64,000 nt of DNA from Rhizobium sp. 16-488-2b. GTDB lineage: Bacteria > Pseudomonadota > Alphaproteobacteria > Rhizobiales > Rhizobiaceae. The translations under genes were made by a program, and so were the position numbers. Position 1 is the first letter of the stretch; each line of letters opens with the position of its first letter. Positions 56,201 through 64,000 of the stretch are shown one piece after another. Where the stretch lies: positions 173,479 through 237,478 of the forward strand of contig NZ_JAGHMF010000020.1 of the NCBI RefSeq assembly GCF_017741815.1, in the 5' to 3' direction. The notes beneath the pieces were generated by a model, which saw only the letters and a list, made by a program, of their open reading frames with translations, had not been told where the DNA came from and ran no database searches.

Positions 56201-57939
56201 TTCGGGCGCGGGCCGATGAAGGACACCAGGCTCATGACCAGCTCTTCGCGGATCGGATCGATCGGCGGGTTGGTGACCTGCGCGAAGTTCTGCTTGAAGT
56301 AGGTGTAGAGCAGCTTCGACTTTTCCGACATGGCCGAGATCGGCGTATCGGTGCCCATCGAGCCCACGGCTTCCTGGCCCGTCGTTGCCATTGGCGACAT
56401 CAGGATCTTGGTGTCTTCGGTGGTGTAGCCAAAGGCCTGCTGGCGGTTGAGCAGCGACACGTCGCGGCGCAGCGCGCGTGGCTCCACCGGCTTCAGGTCT
56501 TCGAGGATCAGCTGCGTGCGATCGAGCCAACTGCGATAGGGATGCTTGGTCGCGAGCTCGGTCTTCAGCTCCTCGTCGGAGACGATCTTGCCCTTCTCCA
56601 TATCGATCAAGAGCATCTTGCCCGGCTGCAGGCGCCACTTCTTGACGATATCCTCTTCGGCCACCGGCAGCGTGCCGGCTTCGGACGCGAGGATGACGCG
56701 GTCGTCTGATGTGACGAGGTAGCGGGCCGGACGCAGGCCGTTACGGTCGAGCGTCGCGCCGATCTGCTTGCCGTCTGTGAAGGCAACAGCGGCGGGGCCG
56801 TCCCACGGCTCCATCAGGGCTGCATGGTATTCGTAGAACGCCTTGCGCTCCTTCGACATCGACTGGTTGCCGGCCCAGGCTTCCGGGATCAGCATCATCA
56901 CGGCATGCGCCATGGAGTAGCCGCCGCGCACGAGGAACTCGAGCGCGTTGTCGAAACAGGCCGTGTCCGACTGACCTTCATAAGAGATCGGCCAGAGCTT
57001 GGAGATGTCCTCGCCGAAGAGCGGCGAAGACACCGATGCCTGGCGCGCCGCCATCCAGTTGACGTTGGATCGCAGCGTGTTGATTTCGCCGTTATGGGCG
57101 ACCATGCGGTAGGGATGCGCCAGCTTCCAGGACGGGAAGGTGTTGGTCGAGAAGCGCTGGTGCACGAGCGCGACCGCGCTCTCGAACCGCGGGTCCGACA
57201 AGTCCTTATAATAGGCGCCAACCTGGTAGGCCAGGAACATGCCCTTGTAGACGATCGTCGAGGATGACAGCGACACCGGATAGAAGTGGCTCTCCTCGCC
57301 GTCGAACTCGTCGTATATACGGTTGGAGATCACCTTGCGCAGCGTGAACAGGCGGCGTTCGAATTCATCGGTGGTTGCGGCGCTATCGCCGGCACCAATG
57401 AAAATCTGACAGTGATGCGGTTCGGTCGCGGCGATATCCGGCGCTTTCGACAGCGACGAATTGTCGACGGGCACGTCGCGAAAACCGAGGAGAACCTGAC
57501 CCTCTTCGGAGACGACGTCCTGCATCACCTTCTTAAAGTGCGCGATCTGCTTTTCGTCGCGCGGCATGAAGACATGGCCGACGCCATATTCACCGGCCTT
57601 CGGCAGGGTGATGCCCTGCTTGGCCATTTCCTCGCGGAAGAAGCGATCGGGAATCTGCACGAGAATACCAGCACCGTCACCCATCAGCGGATCGGCGCCG
57701 ACAGCACCGCGATGCGTCAGGTTCTCCAGAATGAAGAGACCGTCCTTGACGATCTGGTGCGACTTCTGGCCCTTCATGTGCGCGACGAAGCCGACGCCGC
57801 AGGCGTCATGTTCGTTGCGTGGGTCATAGAGGCCCTGTTTGCCCGGGAGACCGTTGGCGAACTTACGCGTATCGGCCACCGCGCGCATGTCTGCTGCTGC
57901 GAACTGGTCGATGTCAGTGGATGGCGTGTTCTTCGTCAT
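53215..57939 (-). CDS. gltB: glutamate synthase large subunit
   Basis: A 1574-residue iron-sulfur flavoprotein. A propeptide of 46 residues precedes catalytic Cys47 (NEHDACGVGF), the nucleophile of the glutaminase domain. The central domain, the FMN/2-oxoglutarate synthase domain (GGTGASPLTSLKHAG, with CPVGVATQDP) and the C-terminal beta-helix are complete. AGGAGG precedes the ATG at 57939. The open frame continues upstream to 58233, but those codons do not look like GltB. Confidence 0.97.
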   Translation of the reverse strand: MTKNTPSTDIDQFAAADMRAVADTRKFANGLPGKQGLYDPRNEHDACGVGFVAHMKGQKSHQIVKDGLFILENLTHRGAVGADPLMGDGAGILVQIPDRFFREEMAKQGITLPKAGEYGVGHVFMPRDEKQIAHFKKVMQDVVSEEGQVLLGFRDVPVDNSSLSKAPDIAATEPHHCQIFIGAGDSAATTDEFERRLFTLRKVISNRIYDEFDGEESHFYPVSLSSSTIVYKGMFLAYQVGAYYKDLSDPRFESAVALVHQRFSTNTFPSWKLAHPYRMVAHNGEINTLRSNVNWMAARQASVSSPLFGEDISKLWPISYEGQSDTACFDNALEFLVRGGYSMAHAVMMLIPEAWAGNQSMSKERKAFYEYHAALMEPWDGPAAVAFTDGKQIGATLDRNGLRPARYLVTSDDRVILASEAGTLPVAEEDIVKKWRLQPGKMLLIDMEKGKIVSDEELKTELATKHPYRSWLDRTQLILEDLKPVEPRALRRDVSLLNRQQAFGYTTEDTKILMSPMATTGQEAVGSMGTDTPISAMSEKSKLLYTYFKQNFAQVTNPPIDPIREELVMSLVSFIGPRPNILDHEGAANAKRLEVRQPILTNGDLEKIRSIGHTEDRFDTKTLDFTYDVERGAEGMPEMLDRLCERAEAAVKGGYNIIVLSDRQIGPDRIAIPALLATAAVHHHLIRKGLRTSVGLVVETGEPREVHHFCLLAGYGAEAINPYLAFDTLTDMHMRGEFPKEVDASEVVYRYIKAVGKGILKVMSKMGISTYQSYCGGQIFDAIGLQQALVDKYFFGTATMIEGVDLKAIAEETVARHTSAFGKDPLLATTLDIGGEYAYRMRGESHAWTPDAVATLQHAVRGNSEDRYREFAEMVNTSALRMNTIRGLFKIKTAEQIGRKPVALDDVEPAVEIVKRFSTGAMSFGSISREAHTTLAIAMNKIGGKSNTGEGGEESDRYFPLPDGSANPERSAIKQIASGRFGVTTEYLVNADMLQIKVAQGAKPGEGGQLPGHKVDATVAKTRHSTPGVGLISPPPHHDIYSIEDLAQLIYDLKNVNPTSDVSVKLVSEVGVGTVAAGVAKARADHITVSGFDGGTGASPLTSLKHAGSPWEIGLAETQQTLVLNGLRSRIALQVDGGLKTGRDVIIGALLGADEFGFATAPVIAAGCIMMRKCHLNTCPVGVATQDPVLRKRFKGTPEHVINYFFFVANEVREILASLGFTKFDDIIGASELLEKDEMLAHWKSKGLDFSRIFHKVEAPKEATYWTTRQKHPIDDILDRKMIAEAEPALASKTPVSFEVGIKNVDRSAGAMLSGEVAKRYNHRGLKEDTINVTLRGTAGQSFGAFLARGVTFKLIGDGNDYVGKGLSGGKIIVRPPENSKIIAEDSIIVGNTVLYGATEGECYFRGVAGERFAVRNSGAIAIVEGVGDHGCEYMTGGVVVVLGETGRNFAAGMSGGVAYVLDESGDFAKRCNMAMVELEPVPEEDDLMEKLHHHGGDLAHKGRVDVSGDMTRHDEERLYQLISNHLHYTESTRAKQILDNWAEYRPKFRKVMPVEYRRALEEMERSRMGIAAE

Positions 57940-58497
57940 CGTCTTGCCTCCTGTCAGAGCCCGCGATCGTGCGGGCGGCTCTTCGTCGCACACCGTCCCT
58001 GATCTTAGGTTCGGCGCATGACAGCGCTGTTGCATTATCGAAGATCCGGTCGCCGGCGGCAGGCTTTCTCTGGGAAGGCAGAGCCTTTCCCGACAAAACA
58101 ACCGTTGCGCTCCGCGCCTGCCATAGGTCCGTGCGGGAACTTCTTCCGCGCTCCAAGAACTATAGCGTGAAACCCCACGAGTGTAAGGTCCCCCAGCGCC
58201 TCTTCGGCCTTGACGGCCAAAATAGGACAGCAACCCTGTCCTAATCCATCGGTTCTATGCCAGAAACGCGACAGCTCCGCAAGAGCCATAAATTAAAAAA
58301 ACGTCAATTGGCGCATCAAGATTACCAAATCAATCAAGTTGGCGACATAAAATTACGCGATCTCGTATTATATTGTTTCTTGATTGCGGAATTCAATTTT
58401 TGTGATGGGTTGCGCCCCAATCGCTTGATCCGGTGAAGCTTTGGATTAAGCTCCCATCCGAACCCGCCCCCACCTCCATTTTTCCCAGGCATTTTCC
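57940..58497. other. long divergent intergenic region between gltB and threonine aldolase
   Basis: 558 nt without an established gene. The part next to gltB is GC-rich; 58290-58400 is distinctly AT-rich. It holds a perfect inverted repeat at 58223-58243 and a weak promoter-like TTGATC-16 nt-TAAGCT (about 58426-58453) for the aldolase gene. A 59-codon frame (58257-58436, plus strand) is possible but unsupported. Confidence 0.6.
58223..58243. promoter_or_regulatory. perfect inverted repeat, possible operator
   Basis: TAGGACAG and CTGTCCTA are separated by CAACC, giving a 21-bp dyad about 285 nt upstream of gltB and 255 nt upstream of the aldolase gene. Its size fits a dimeric regulator such as an Rrf2-type protein, but the factor is unknown. 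Confidence 0.5.
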
Positions 58498-59547
58498 ATG
58501 ATCTTCGCTTCCGACAACTGGGCTGGCGCCCACCGTTCCATTGCCGAGCGCCTGCTGCAGGAATCTGCCGGTTTCGCCGCCGCTTACGGCACCAGCGACC
58601 TCGACCGCCGCGTCGAGGCGCGCTTCGCTGAAATCTTCGAGCGCGAGGTTTCCGTGTTCTTCGTGGCGACGGGCACGGCCGCCAACTCGCTGTCGCTTGC
58701 CAGCGTCCAGCGCCCCGGCGGCATCACCTTCTGTCACGCCGAAGCCCATGTGATCGCCGATGAATGCGGCGCCCCCGATTTCTTCAGTCAGGCGCGGCTT
58801 ACCCCTGTCGATGGCGAATTGGGCAAGATCGATCCGGAAAAGCTCTCCAAGGCGATCGCCGGCTTCCCCGAAAACGCCGTGCACCATGGCCGCGCGACGG
58901 CGGTCACCATCACCCAGGCGACCGAGATCGGCACCGTCTACTCGCTCGACGAGATCGATGCCATTGCCGCCATCTGCAAGGAGCGCAAGCTGCCGCTCCA
59001 CATGGACGGCGCCCGCTTCGCCAATGCGCTGGTGGCGCTCGGCGCAAGCCCGGCCGAAATGACCTGGAAGCGCGGCGTCGACATCCTCTCCTTCGGCGGC
59101 ACCAAGAACGGCTGCTGGTGCGCCGAGGCGATCGTCGTCTTCGATCCTGAAAAGGCGAAGGAGATGCCCTTCATCCGCAAGCGCGCCGCCCAGCTCTTCT
59201 CCAAGTCGCGCTTCATCGCCGCCCAGTTCGACGCCTACCTCGACAACGGTCTGTGGCTTGATCTCGCCGGCCACGCCAACGGCATGGCCGATCGCCTGCG
59301 CGCAGGCATCGACGCCAGCAACTCGGCCCGCCTCGCCTGGTCGACGACATCGAACGAAGTTTTCGCCATTATAAAGAAGAGTGCCGGAAAGGCCGCGGAA
59401 GACAAGGGCGCGAAATTCTACGAATGGCCGATCCCCTCAGCCACGCCTGATCTCGTCGGCACTGATGAGATCCTGATCCGCCTCGTCACCAGCTTCGCGA
59501 CAGAGGAAAAGGACGTCGACGGCTTCCTGAGCTGCCTCGCGTCCTGA
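58498..59547 (+). CDS. ltaA: low-specificity L-threonine aldolase
   Basis: A 349-residue fold-type I PLP enzyme that cleaves L-threonine (and allo-threonine) to glycine and acetaldehyde. The PLP lysine is Lys203 in FGGTKNGCW. The N-terminal MIFASDNWAG and HMDGARFANAL segments are family hallmarks. It is monocistronic, divergent from gltB, and followed by a strong hairpin. Confidence 0.93.
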   Translation: MIFASDNWAGAHRSIAERLLQESAGFAAAYGTSDLDRRVEARFAEIFEREVSVFFVATGTAANSLSLASVQRPGGITFCHAEAHVIADECGAPDFFSQARLTPVDGELGKIDPEKLSKAIAGFPENAVHHGRATAVTITQATEIGTVYSLDEIDAIAAICKERKLPLHMDGARFANALVALGASPAEMTWKRGVDILSFGGTKNGCWCAEAIVVFDPEKAKEMPFIRKRAAQLFSKSRFIAAQFDAYLDNGLWLDLAGHANGMADRLRAGIDASNSARLAWSTTSNEVFAIIKKSAGKAAEDKGAKFYEWPIPSATPDLVGTDEILIRLVTSFATEEKDVDGFLSCLAS

Positions 59548-59559
59548 CTCATAAACGCC

Positions 59560-59593
59560 GATCGGCCCGGTGATCGAAATCACCGGGCCGATC
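59560..59593 (+). terminator. long hairpin after the threonine aldolase gene
   Basis: A perfect stem of 15 bp (GATCGGCCCGGTGAT with ATCACCGGGCCGATC) with a CGAA loop, 12 nt beyond the stop. No T run follows, so it may terminate poorly or block 3' decay between the convergent ltaA and cyoD genes. Confidence 0.6.
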
Positions 59594-59634
59594 CTCATGG
59601 CGCCGCACCCAGCCATGCGGCGCGCATTCCTCAC

Positions 59635-59988
59635 CTACATGCTGCTCATTTCGCCTGTCGTCATCGGCATCATGTTCACGTTCATGTGGTACATGACCCA
59701 GATCGTGCCGACGATCGTGATGCAGACGATGATGGCCGTAAAGATGAAGGCCAAGAGCGTCCAACCGTTTTCCGCGCGGCTGTCGACATGCAGGAAGCAG
59801 ACGACGTGGACGACGATCTGCGCGATGGCGAGCGCGAAGATGATCACGGTGGTTGCCGTGGCATTTTCCAGCGCCCCGGACATGACCAGCCAGAACGGAA
59901 TGACCGTCAGGATGATCGACAGGATCGAGCCGGTCCAGATGCTGCCCTTGCTGCCGTGAGCGGGTTCGGTGTGATGATGTGTGCTCAA
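59635..59988 (-). CDS. cyoD: cytochrome o ubiquinol oxidase subunit IV
   Basis: A 117-residue inner-membrane subunit with three hydrophobic helices (SILSIILTVIPFWLVMSG, VIIFALAIAQIVVHVVCFL, LLAFIFTAIIVCITIVGTIWV). It aids assembly of the copper-heme site in subunit I. The start is TTG at 59988, overlapping the cyoC TGA, with GGAG 8 nt before it inside cyoC. No ATG gives a plausible start. It is the last gene of the cyo operon; no cyoE follows. Confidence 0.88.
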   Translation of the reverse strand: MSTHHHTEPAHGSKGSIWTGSILSIILTVIPFWLVMSGALENATATTVIIFALAIAQIVVHVVCFLHVDSRAENGWTLLAFIFTAIIVCITIVGTIWVMYHMNVNMMPMTTGEMSSM

Positions 59989-60614
59989 CGAAGTGCTCCA
60001 AACAGGTAGACGACGGTGAAGACGCCGATCCAGATGATGTCGAGGAAGTGCCAGAACATCGACAGGCACATCAGGCGACGCTTGTTGTCCTCATTCAGTC
60101 CGCGCTGGGCAATCTGCACCAGAAGCGTTACCAGCCAGATCAGGCCGAACAGCACGTGCAGGCCGTGCGTGCCGACAAGCGTGAAGAAGGCCGACAGGAA
60201 GGCGCTGCGCTGCGGCGTTGCCCCCTCTGCGATCAGCGACGAGAACTCATAGAGTTCTACGCAGAGAAACGCCGCACCGAGTACGCCGGTGACGGCGAGC
60301 AGCCGCCACATGGTGGCCGTACGGCCGGCGGCCATCGCCTGCATGCCGATCGAAAGCACGATCGACGATGCCAAGAGGAAGCCGGTGTTCAGCGCTACCA
60401 GCGGCAGCTCGAACAGATGCTGCGGTGGAGGCCCACCCGCATAATTGCGGCTGAGCGTTCCGTAGACGGCGAACAGCGAGGCGAAGATCAGCGCATCGCT
60501 CATCAGGTAGATCCAGAAGCCGAGCATCGTGGCGCCGCCACTGTGATAATGCTCCTCGGCTTCGGGCTGGTGGTAGACGCGTTGGGCGTCCTTGTTGACG
60601 AGTTGAATGGTCAT
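59985..60614 (-). CDS. cyoC: cytochrome o ubiquinol oxidase subunit III
   Basis: A 209-residue membrane protein with five helices, the CoxC-like quinol-oxidase form. The family segments GFWIYLMSDALIFASLFAVY and HGLHVLFGLIWL are clear. The ATG at 60614 is 1 nt after the cyoB stop. It overlaps cyoD by 4 nt, so the operon is tightly coupled. Confidence 0.95.
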   Translation of the reverse strand: MTIQLVNKDAQRVYHQPEAEEHYHSGGATMLGFWIYLMSDALIFASLFAVYGTLSRNYAGGPPPQHLFELPLVALNTGFLLASSIVLSIGMQAMAAGRTATMWRLLAVTGVLGAAFLCVELYEFSSLIAEGATPQRSAFLSAFFTLVGTHGLHVLFGLIWLVTLLVQIAQRGLNEDNKRRLMCLSMFWHFLDIIWIGVFTVVYLFGALR

Positions 60615-60615
60615 G

Positions 60616-62616
60616 TCAGGCCCTCGCTGCCGGCTGCTGCGCACGCTTGCCTTCGGTAAGCGCGATCGCATCGGCCGGGATGTAGTGATCGCGGCTGTAG
60701 TTGAAGGTGTGGACGATCGAGACGACGAGGATGCCGGCGAAGCTGATGGCGGCCAGCCACCACATGTACCAGATCATGCCGAAGCCCAGTGCCGTCGCGA
60801 GTGCCGCAACCACGACGCCGGTGGCTGTATTGCGCGGCATGTGGACGGGGCGGAAGCCTTCGGTCGGATGCTTGTAGCCATGCTCCTTCATGTCGTGCCA
60901 GGCGTCGAGTTCGTAGACGACGGGCGTGATCGCGAAGTTGTAGGCAGGCGGAGGCGAAGTGGTCGACCATTCCAGCGTACGACCATCCCAGGGGTCGCCG
61001 GTGACATCACGCAGCTTGTTGCGCTTCACGATGCCCATGACGATCGCCATGACGAAGCCGAGCACACCGATGAGGATGATGACGGCGCCGATCAGCGCGA
61101 TGACGAAGTAAGGCTGCAGCGTCGGGTCGTCGAAATGGTTGACGCGACGCGTGGTGCCCATCAGGCCGACGATGTAGATCGGCGTCCAGGCAACCCAGTA
61201 GCCGATCACCCAGCCCCAGAAGGCAACCTTGCCCCAGAACTCGTCCATCTTGAAGCCGAAGGCCTTCGGGAACCAGTAGGTCATGCCGGCGAAGAGACCG
61301 AAGACGACGCCGCCGATGATGGTGTTGTGGAAGTGCGCCACCAGGAACAGCGAGTTGTGCAGCACGAAGTCGGCAGCCGGTACGGCGAGCAGAACGCCCG
61401 TCATGCCCCCGACCACGAAGGTCAGCATGAAGGCGACGACCCACATCATCGGCAGTTCGAAGCGGATTTCGCCGCGGAACATCGTGAACAGCCAGTTGAA
61501 CACCTTGGCCCCGGTCGGAATGGCGATCACCATCGTGGCGATCCCGAAGAAGGCGTTGACGCTCGCACCCGATCCCATGGTGAAATAGTGGTGCAACCAG
61601 ACGAGGTACGAGAGAATGGTGATGACGACCGTGGCGTAGACCATCGAGCCGTAGCCGAACAGGCGCTTGCCGGTGAAGGTCGAGGTGATTTCCGAATAGA
61701 TGCCGAAGGCCGGCAGGATCAGGACGTAGACCTCGGGGTGCCCCCACATCCACACCATGTTCCAGTAGAGCATCGCGTTGCCGCCGAGATCATTGATGAA
61801 GAAGGCGGTGTCGAGATAGCGGTCGAGCAGCAGCAGGAAGAAGGCTGCCGTCAGCGCCGGGAAGATGGCGATGGCGAGAACGTTGCTGCAGAGCGCGGTC
61901 CAGGTGAAGACAGGCATCTTCATCAGGCTCATGCCGGGCGCGCGCATCTTGATGACGGTTGCGACCATGTTGACGGCCGAGAGCGTGGTGCCGATGCCGG
62001 CGATTTCGAGCGACCATAGATAATAGTCGACCCCGGTATCCGGACTGAAGGCCTTTTCCGCAAGTGGCGCGTAGGACAGCCAGCCGGTGCGTGCGAATTC
62101 GCCGACGAACAGCGAGATCATCACCAGCACCGAACCTGCAACCGTCAGCCAGAAGCTGAGGTTGTTCAAGTAGGGGAAGGCGACGTCGCGCGCGCCGATC
62201 TGCAGCGGCATGACGAAGTTGACGATGCCGACGACCAGGGGGATCGCCACGAAGAAGATCATGATCGTCCCGTGGGCGGTGAAGATCTGGTCGTAGTGGC
62301 TCGAGTGCAGGAAGCCCTCGTTGCCACCGAAAGCAATCGCCTGTTGCAGGCGCATCATCACGGCATCCGAGAAACCGCGCAGCAGCATGATGATCGCCAG
62401 CACGATATACATGATGCCGATCTTCTTGTGATCGACGGAGGTGAACCACTCCTTCCAGAGATAGCCCCAGAGCCGGAAATAGGTGAGTGCTGCGACGACG
62501 ATCAGACCGAGCGCGGCGACCGCGATGAAAGTGCCGACAAGGATCGGCTCATGGATCGGCAGCGATTCGAGCGTTAGCCGCCCGAAGACTGTCGTGGTGA
62601 AGCTATGGTCTTGCAT
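60616..62616 (-). CDS. cyoB: cytochrome o ubiquinol oxidase subunit I
   Basis: A 666-residue heme-copper oxidase subunit. Heme and copper ligands are recognisable: the low-spin heme His in FTAHGTIMIFF, the CuB/Tyr segment WGHPEVYVLILPAFG, paired His in VWLHHYF, and AHFHNTIIGG. About 15 helices reduce O2 to water with proton pumping. Its start lies inside the cyoA 3' end (14-nt overlap). Length matches E. coli CyoB. Confidence 0.97.
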   Translation of the reverse strand: MQDHSFTTTVFGRLTLESLPIHEPILVGTFIAVAALGLIVVAALTYFRLWGYLWKEWFTSVDHKKIGIMYIVLAIIMLLRGFSDAVMMRLQQAIAFGGNEGFLHSSHYDQIFTAHGTIMIFFVAIPLVVGIVNFVMPLQIGARDVAFPYLNNLSFWLTVAGSVLVMISLFVGEFARTGWLSYAPLAEKAFSPDTGVDYYLWSLEIAGIGTTLSAVNMVATVIKMRAPGMSLMKMPVFTWTALCSNVLAIAIFPALTAAFFLLLLDRYLDTAFFINDLGGNAMLYWNMVWMWGHPEVYVLILPAFGIYSEITSTFTGKRLFGYGSMVYATVVITILSYLVWLHHYFTMGSGASVNAFFGIATMVIAIPTGAKVFNWLFTMFRGEIRFELPMMWVVAFMLTFVVGGMTGVLLAVPAADFVLHNSLFLVAHFHNTIIGGVVFGLFAGMTYWFPKAFGFKMDEFWGKVAFWGWVIGYWVAWTPIYIVGLMGTTRRVNHFDDPTLQPYFVIALIGAVIILIGVLGFVMAIVMGIVKRNKLRDVTGDPWDGRTLEWSTTSPPPAYNFAITPVVYELDAWHDMKEHGYKHPTEGFRPVHMPRNTATGVVVAALATALGFGMIWYMWWLAAISFAGILVVSIVHTFNYSRDHYIPADAIALTEGKRAQQPAARA

Positions 62617-63745
62617 TGGAGCCCTGCTGTTCAGGCGCGGCGAGTGCGCCACTGTTGGTGCCGGTGTTGGTGTGGTCGTGAGCGGCCGGAACGGCGGCGG
62701 TGACGTCGCCGGATGTCGAGGTGTGGCTCATGGATGGCATGCCCTGGCTCATCTGCCCCTCGCTTAGTGGCATCGACGAATGATCCTTGGGATGCGGCGC
62801 GAACATGCCGCCATTATCGCGGTCGAGCGCGCGGTCCTTCTTCATGATGTCGGCGGCGCATTCGGTGCCGGCGACCACGCAACGGTTGAGAACGCGATCA
62901 AAGAGGCCGGAGGCGACGGCGGAGAAGTGCATGACGGGCACCTTCTCGCTCGGCTTGTCCAGTTCGACGTAGCGATCGGTCGACAGCGTCTCGCCCGCGG
63001 CCTTTATCCCCGCGGCCCATTGGTCGAACCCTGCCTGATCGACACCGTGCAGCTTGAACCGCATGTCGGAATAGCCGGCGCCGGTGTAGTTGCCCGAATA
63101 ACCCCAGCTGTCGCCCGGCGCGTTGAGCACGGCGTGCAGCATCGATTTCATGCCCGGCATCGCATAGATCATGCCCGCCAGCGTGGGCGCCGAGAAGGTG
63201 TTGAACTGGTTTGTCGAGGTGATGGAGAAACGTACGGGGACATCGACCGGGAGGGCCAACTCGTTGACGGTTGCGATGCCTTGTTCGGGATAGATGAAGA
63301 GCCACTTCCAATCCATGGCGACGACCTGGATATCGAGAGGCTTGTGGTCCTTGGCCAGCGGCTTGTTGGCGGAAATTCGATCGAGGGGGCGGAAGGGATC
63401 GAGGCTGTGGGTGGTGATCCAGGTGACCACGCCGAGACACGCGATGATCAGGAGCGGGATCGACCAGACCACCACTTCGATCGGTGCCGAATGGGTGAAG
63501 TTCGGATCGTACTTCTCGGGCGCTCGGCCCTTGCGGTATCGGAACGCGAAGACCACGATCAGGGTCAGCACCGGAATGACGACGAGAAGCATCATGCCGA
63601 GCGCGACGAGGATGAGGTTACGCTCCTGAAGAGCGATATCCCCCGTTGGGTTCATCACCACCATATTGCAACCACTGAGAGGAAGCAGCGCAAGAGGTGC
63701 GACAAACCGGCGAAAATTTCGTGATATGAATGTTTTCTGGCGCAT
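62603..63745 (-). CDS. cyoA: cytochrome o ubiquinol oxidase subunit II
   Basis: A 380-residue lipoprotein subunit. The lipobox LSGC gives lipidated Cys26; two helices and a periplasmic cupredoxin domain follow. The CuA cysteine ligands of cytochrome-c oxidases are absent, as expected for a quinol oxidase. The C-terminal 60 residues are Ser/His/Asp-rich, longer than in E. coli. It is the first gene of cyoABCD, with an FNR/FixK-type box 35 nt upstream of the ATG. Confidence 0.95.
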   Translation of the reverse strand: MRQKTFISRNFRRFVAPLALLPLSGCNMVVMNPTGDIALQERNLILVALGMMLLVVIPVLTLIVVFAFRYRKGRAPEKYDPNFTHSAPIEVVVWSIPLLIIACLGVVTWITTHSLDPFRPLDRISANKPLAKDHKPLDIQVVAMDWKWLFIYPEQGIATVNELALPVDVPVRFSITSTNQFNTFSAPTLAGMIYAMPGMKSMLHAVLNAPGDSWGYSGNYTGAGYSDMRFKLHGVDQAGFDQWAAGIKAAGETLSTDRYVELDKPSEKVPVMHFSAVASGLFDRVLNRCVVAGTECAADIMKKDRALDRDNGGMFAPHPKDHSSMPLSEGQMSQGMPSMSHTSTSGDVTAAVPAAHDHTNTGTNSGALAAPEQQGSNARP

Positions 63746-63779
63746 GCCCGGAAGCTATGTCGCCCCCCGCGCGGCAGCT

Positions 63780-63793
63780 TTGACATAGATCAA
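63780..63793 (-). promoter_or_regulatory. FNR/FixK-type box upstream of cyoABCD
   Basis: TTGACATAGATCAA on the plus strand (TTGATCTATGTCAA towards cyoA) fits the TTGAY-N4-RTCAA consensus of FnrN/FixK proteins. Its centre is about 41 nt before the cyoA ATG, overlapping the expected promoter. This implies oxygen control of the oxidase, most likely repression at low O2. Confidence 0.65.
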
Positions 63794-64000
63794 ACTTCGA
63801 TCCGGATGACCGGGGATTTCGCTGCGACATTTTTGTGTGCCGGCCGAAAATCGCAGAGTTCGGTCTCAGACGCCACCAAGCCAGCGCGGCGGCGGCTTTG
63901 CGCCGATTTCGTTGAAAAACCCGCTTGATCGACTGCTCATCCGCCCATTTCGGTCCTTCCGGGCGGAGTGCCAATGCGTTTCTACCCCGCGTCTCGGCGC
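63794..64000. other. window edge upstream of cyoA
   Basis: No confident gene. An ATG at 63974 opens a plus-strand frame (MRFYPASRR) to the window end and could be the start of a divergent gene, but nine codons cannot support a call. Confidence 0.3.

Noticed and set aside
57940..58233. N-terminal extension of gltB to 58233
   Set aside because: The extra codons do not resemble GltB, and a strong AGGAGG site precedes the ATG at 57939, which gives the correct propeptide before Cys47.
60607..62019. 470-codon plus-strand frame over cyoB
   Set aside because: Antisense shadow, His/Asp/Arg-rich with no domain; the minus strand encodes clear CyoB.
63618..63974. Minus-strand frame upstream of cyoA
   Set aside because: It overlaps the 5' part of cyoA in a different frame and covers the promoter and FNR box; no family features.

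Overview
The window is one continuous stretch of a high-GC alphaproteobacterial chromosome, most likely Rhizobiaceae (Rhizobium/Agrobacterium type). The evidence is a homospermidine synthase, an Omp10-type outer-membrane lipoprotein, an Atu4866-family protein, a GapR (DUF2312) homologue, DUF1036, DUF1244 and DUF882 proteins, a cysteine-free ribosomal protein bL36, and mosaic palindromic intergenic repeats. No rRNA, tRNA, CRISPR array, phage or insertion sequence was recognised. Most genes are core housekeeping genes, and I see no obvious large novel system. The interesting material is mostly in small intergenic elements.

Layout. 0-2.1 kb: a DUF465 gene, purE-purK and rpmJ. 2.2-12.1 kb: a mixed accessory stretch with a TPR protein, an alpha/beta hydrolase, a gamma-glutamyltransferase cut short by an in-frame stop, a secreted protein divergent from a membrane-bound AraC regulator, a threonine/serine dehydratase-like enzyme, a PhyH dioxygenase preceded by an attenuator-like leader, and a LysR regulator divergent from a tautomerase-DUF4865 pair. 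12.4-16.1 kb: DUF1036-pykA on the minus strand, then N-formylglutamate amidohydrolase, DUF1244 and GapR. 16.2-24 kb: gabD, an LhgO-like dehydrogenase, a ProC-like reductase, a DUF882 peptidase-like protein and an orphan sigma-54 response regulator. 24-32.4 kb: pepF, pabB-pabC, a PAS-GGDEF cyclase, small proteins, a DUF3445 protein, homospermidine synthase and omp10. 32.6-35.7 kb: a 5'-nucleotidase with a LysM tail, then hemH. 36-37.8 kb: a queC-queD-queE operon behind a preQ1-I riboswitch. 37.9-45.9 kb: a stomatin-NfeD pair, kdsD, a beta-barrel protein, galU, a lytic transglycosylase and a DUF459 protein. 45.9-51.4 kb: an SDR/LysR/AraC/LysE accessory block. 51.5-58 kb: gltD and gltB (glutamate synthase). 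58.5-59.5 kb: threonine aldolase. 59.6-63.7 kb: cyoABCD, a quinol oxidase operon with an FNR/FixK-type box upstream.

How the genes work together. purEK, pabBC, gltBD, hemH, pykA and queCDE supply central metabolites and cofactors. The cyo operon provides a high-O2 terminal oxidase that appears to be under oxygen control. kdsD, galU, the lytic transglycosylase, omp10, the beta-barrel protein and the DUF882 protein all concern the cell envelope. All family assignments were made by reading the sequence, without database searches.
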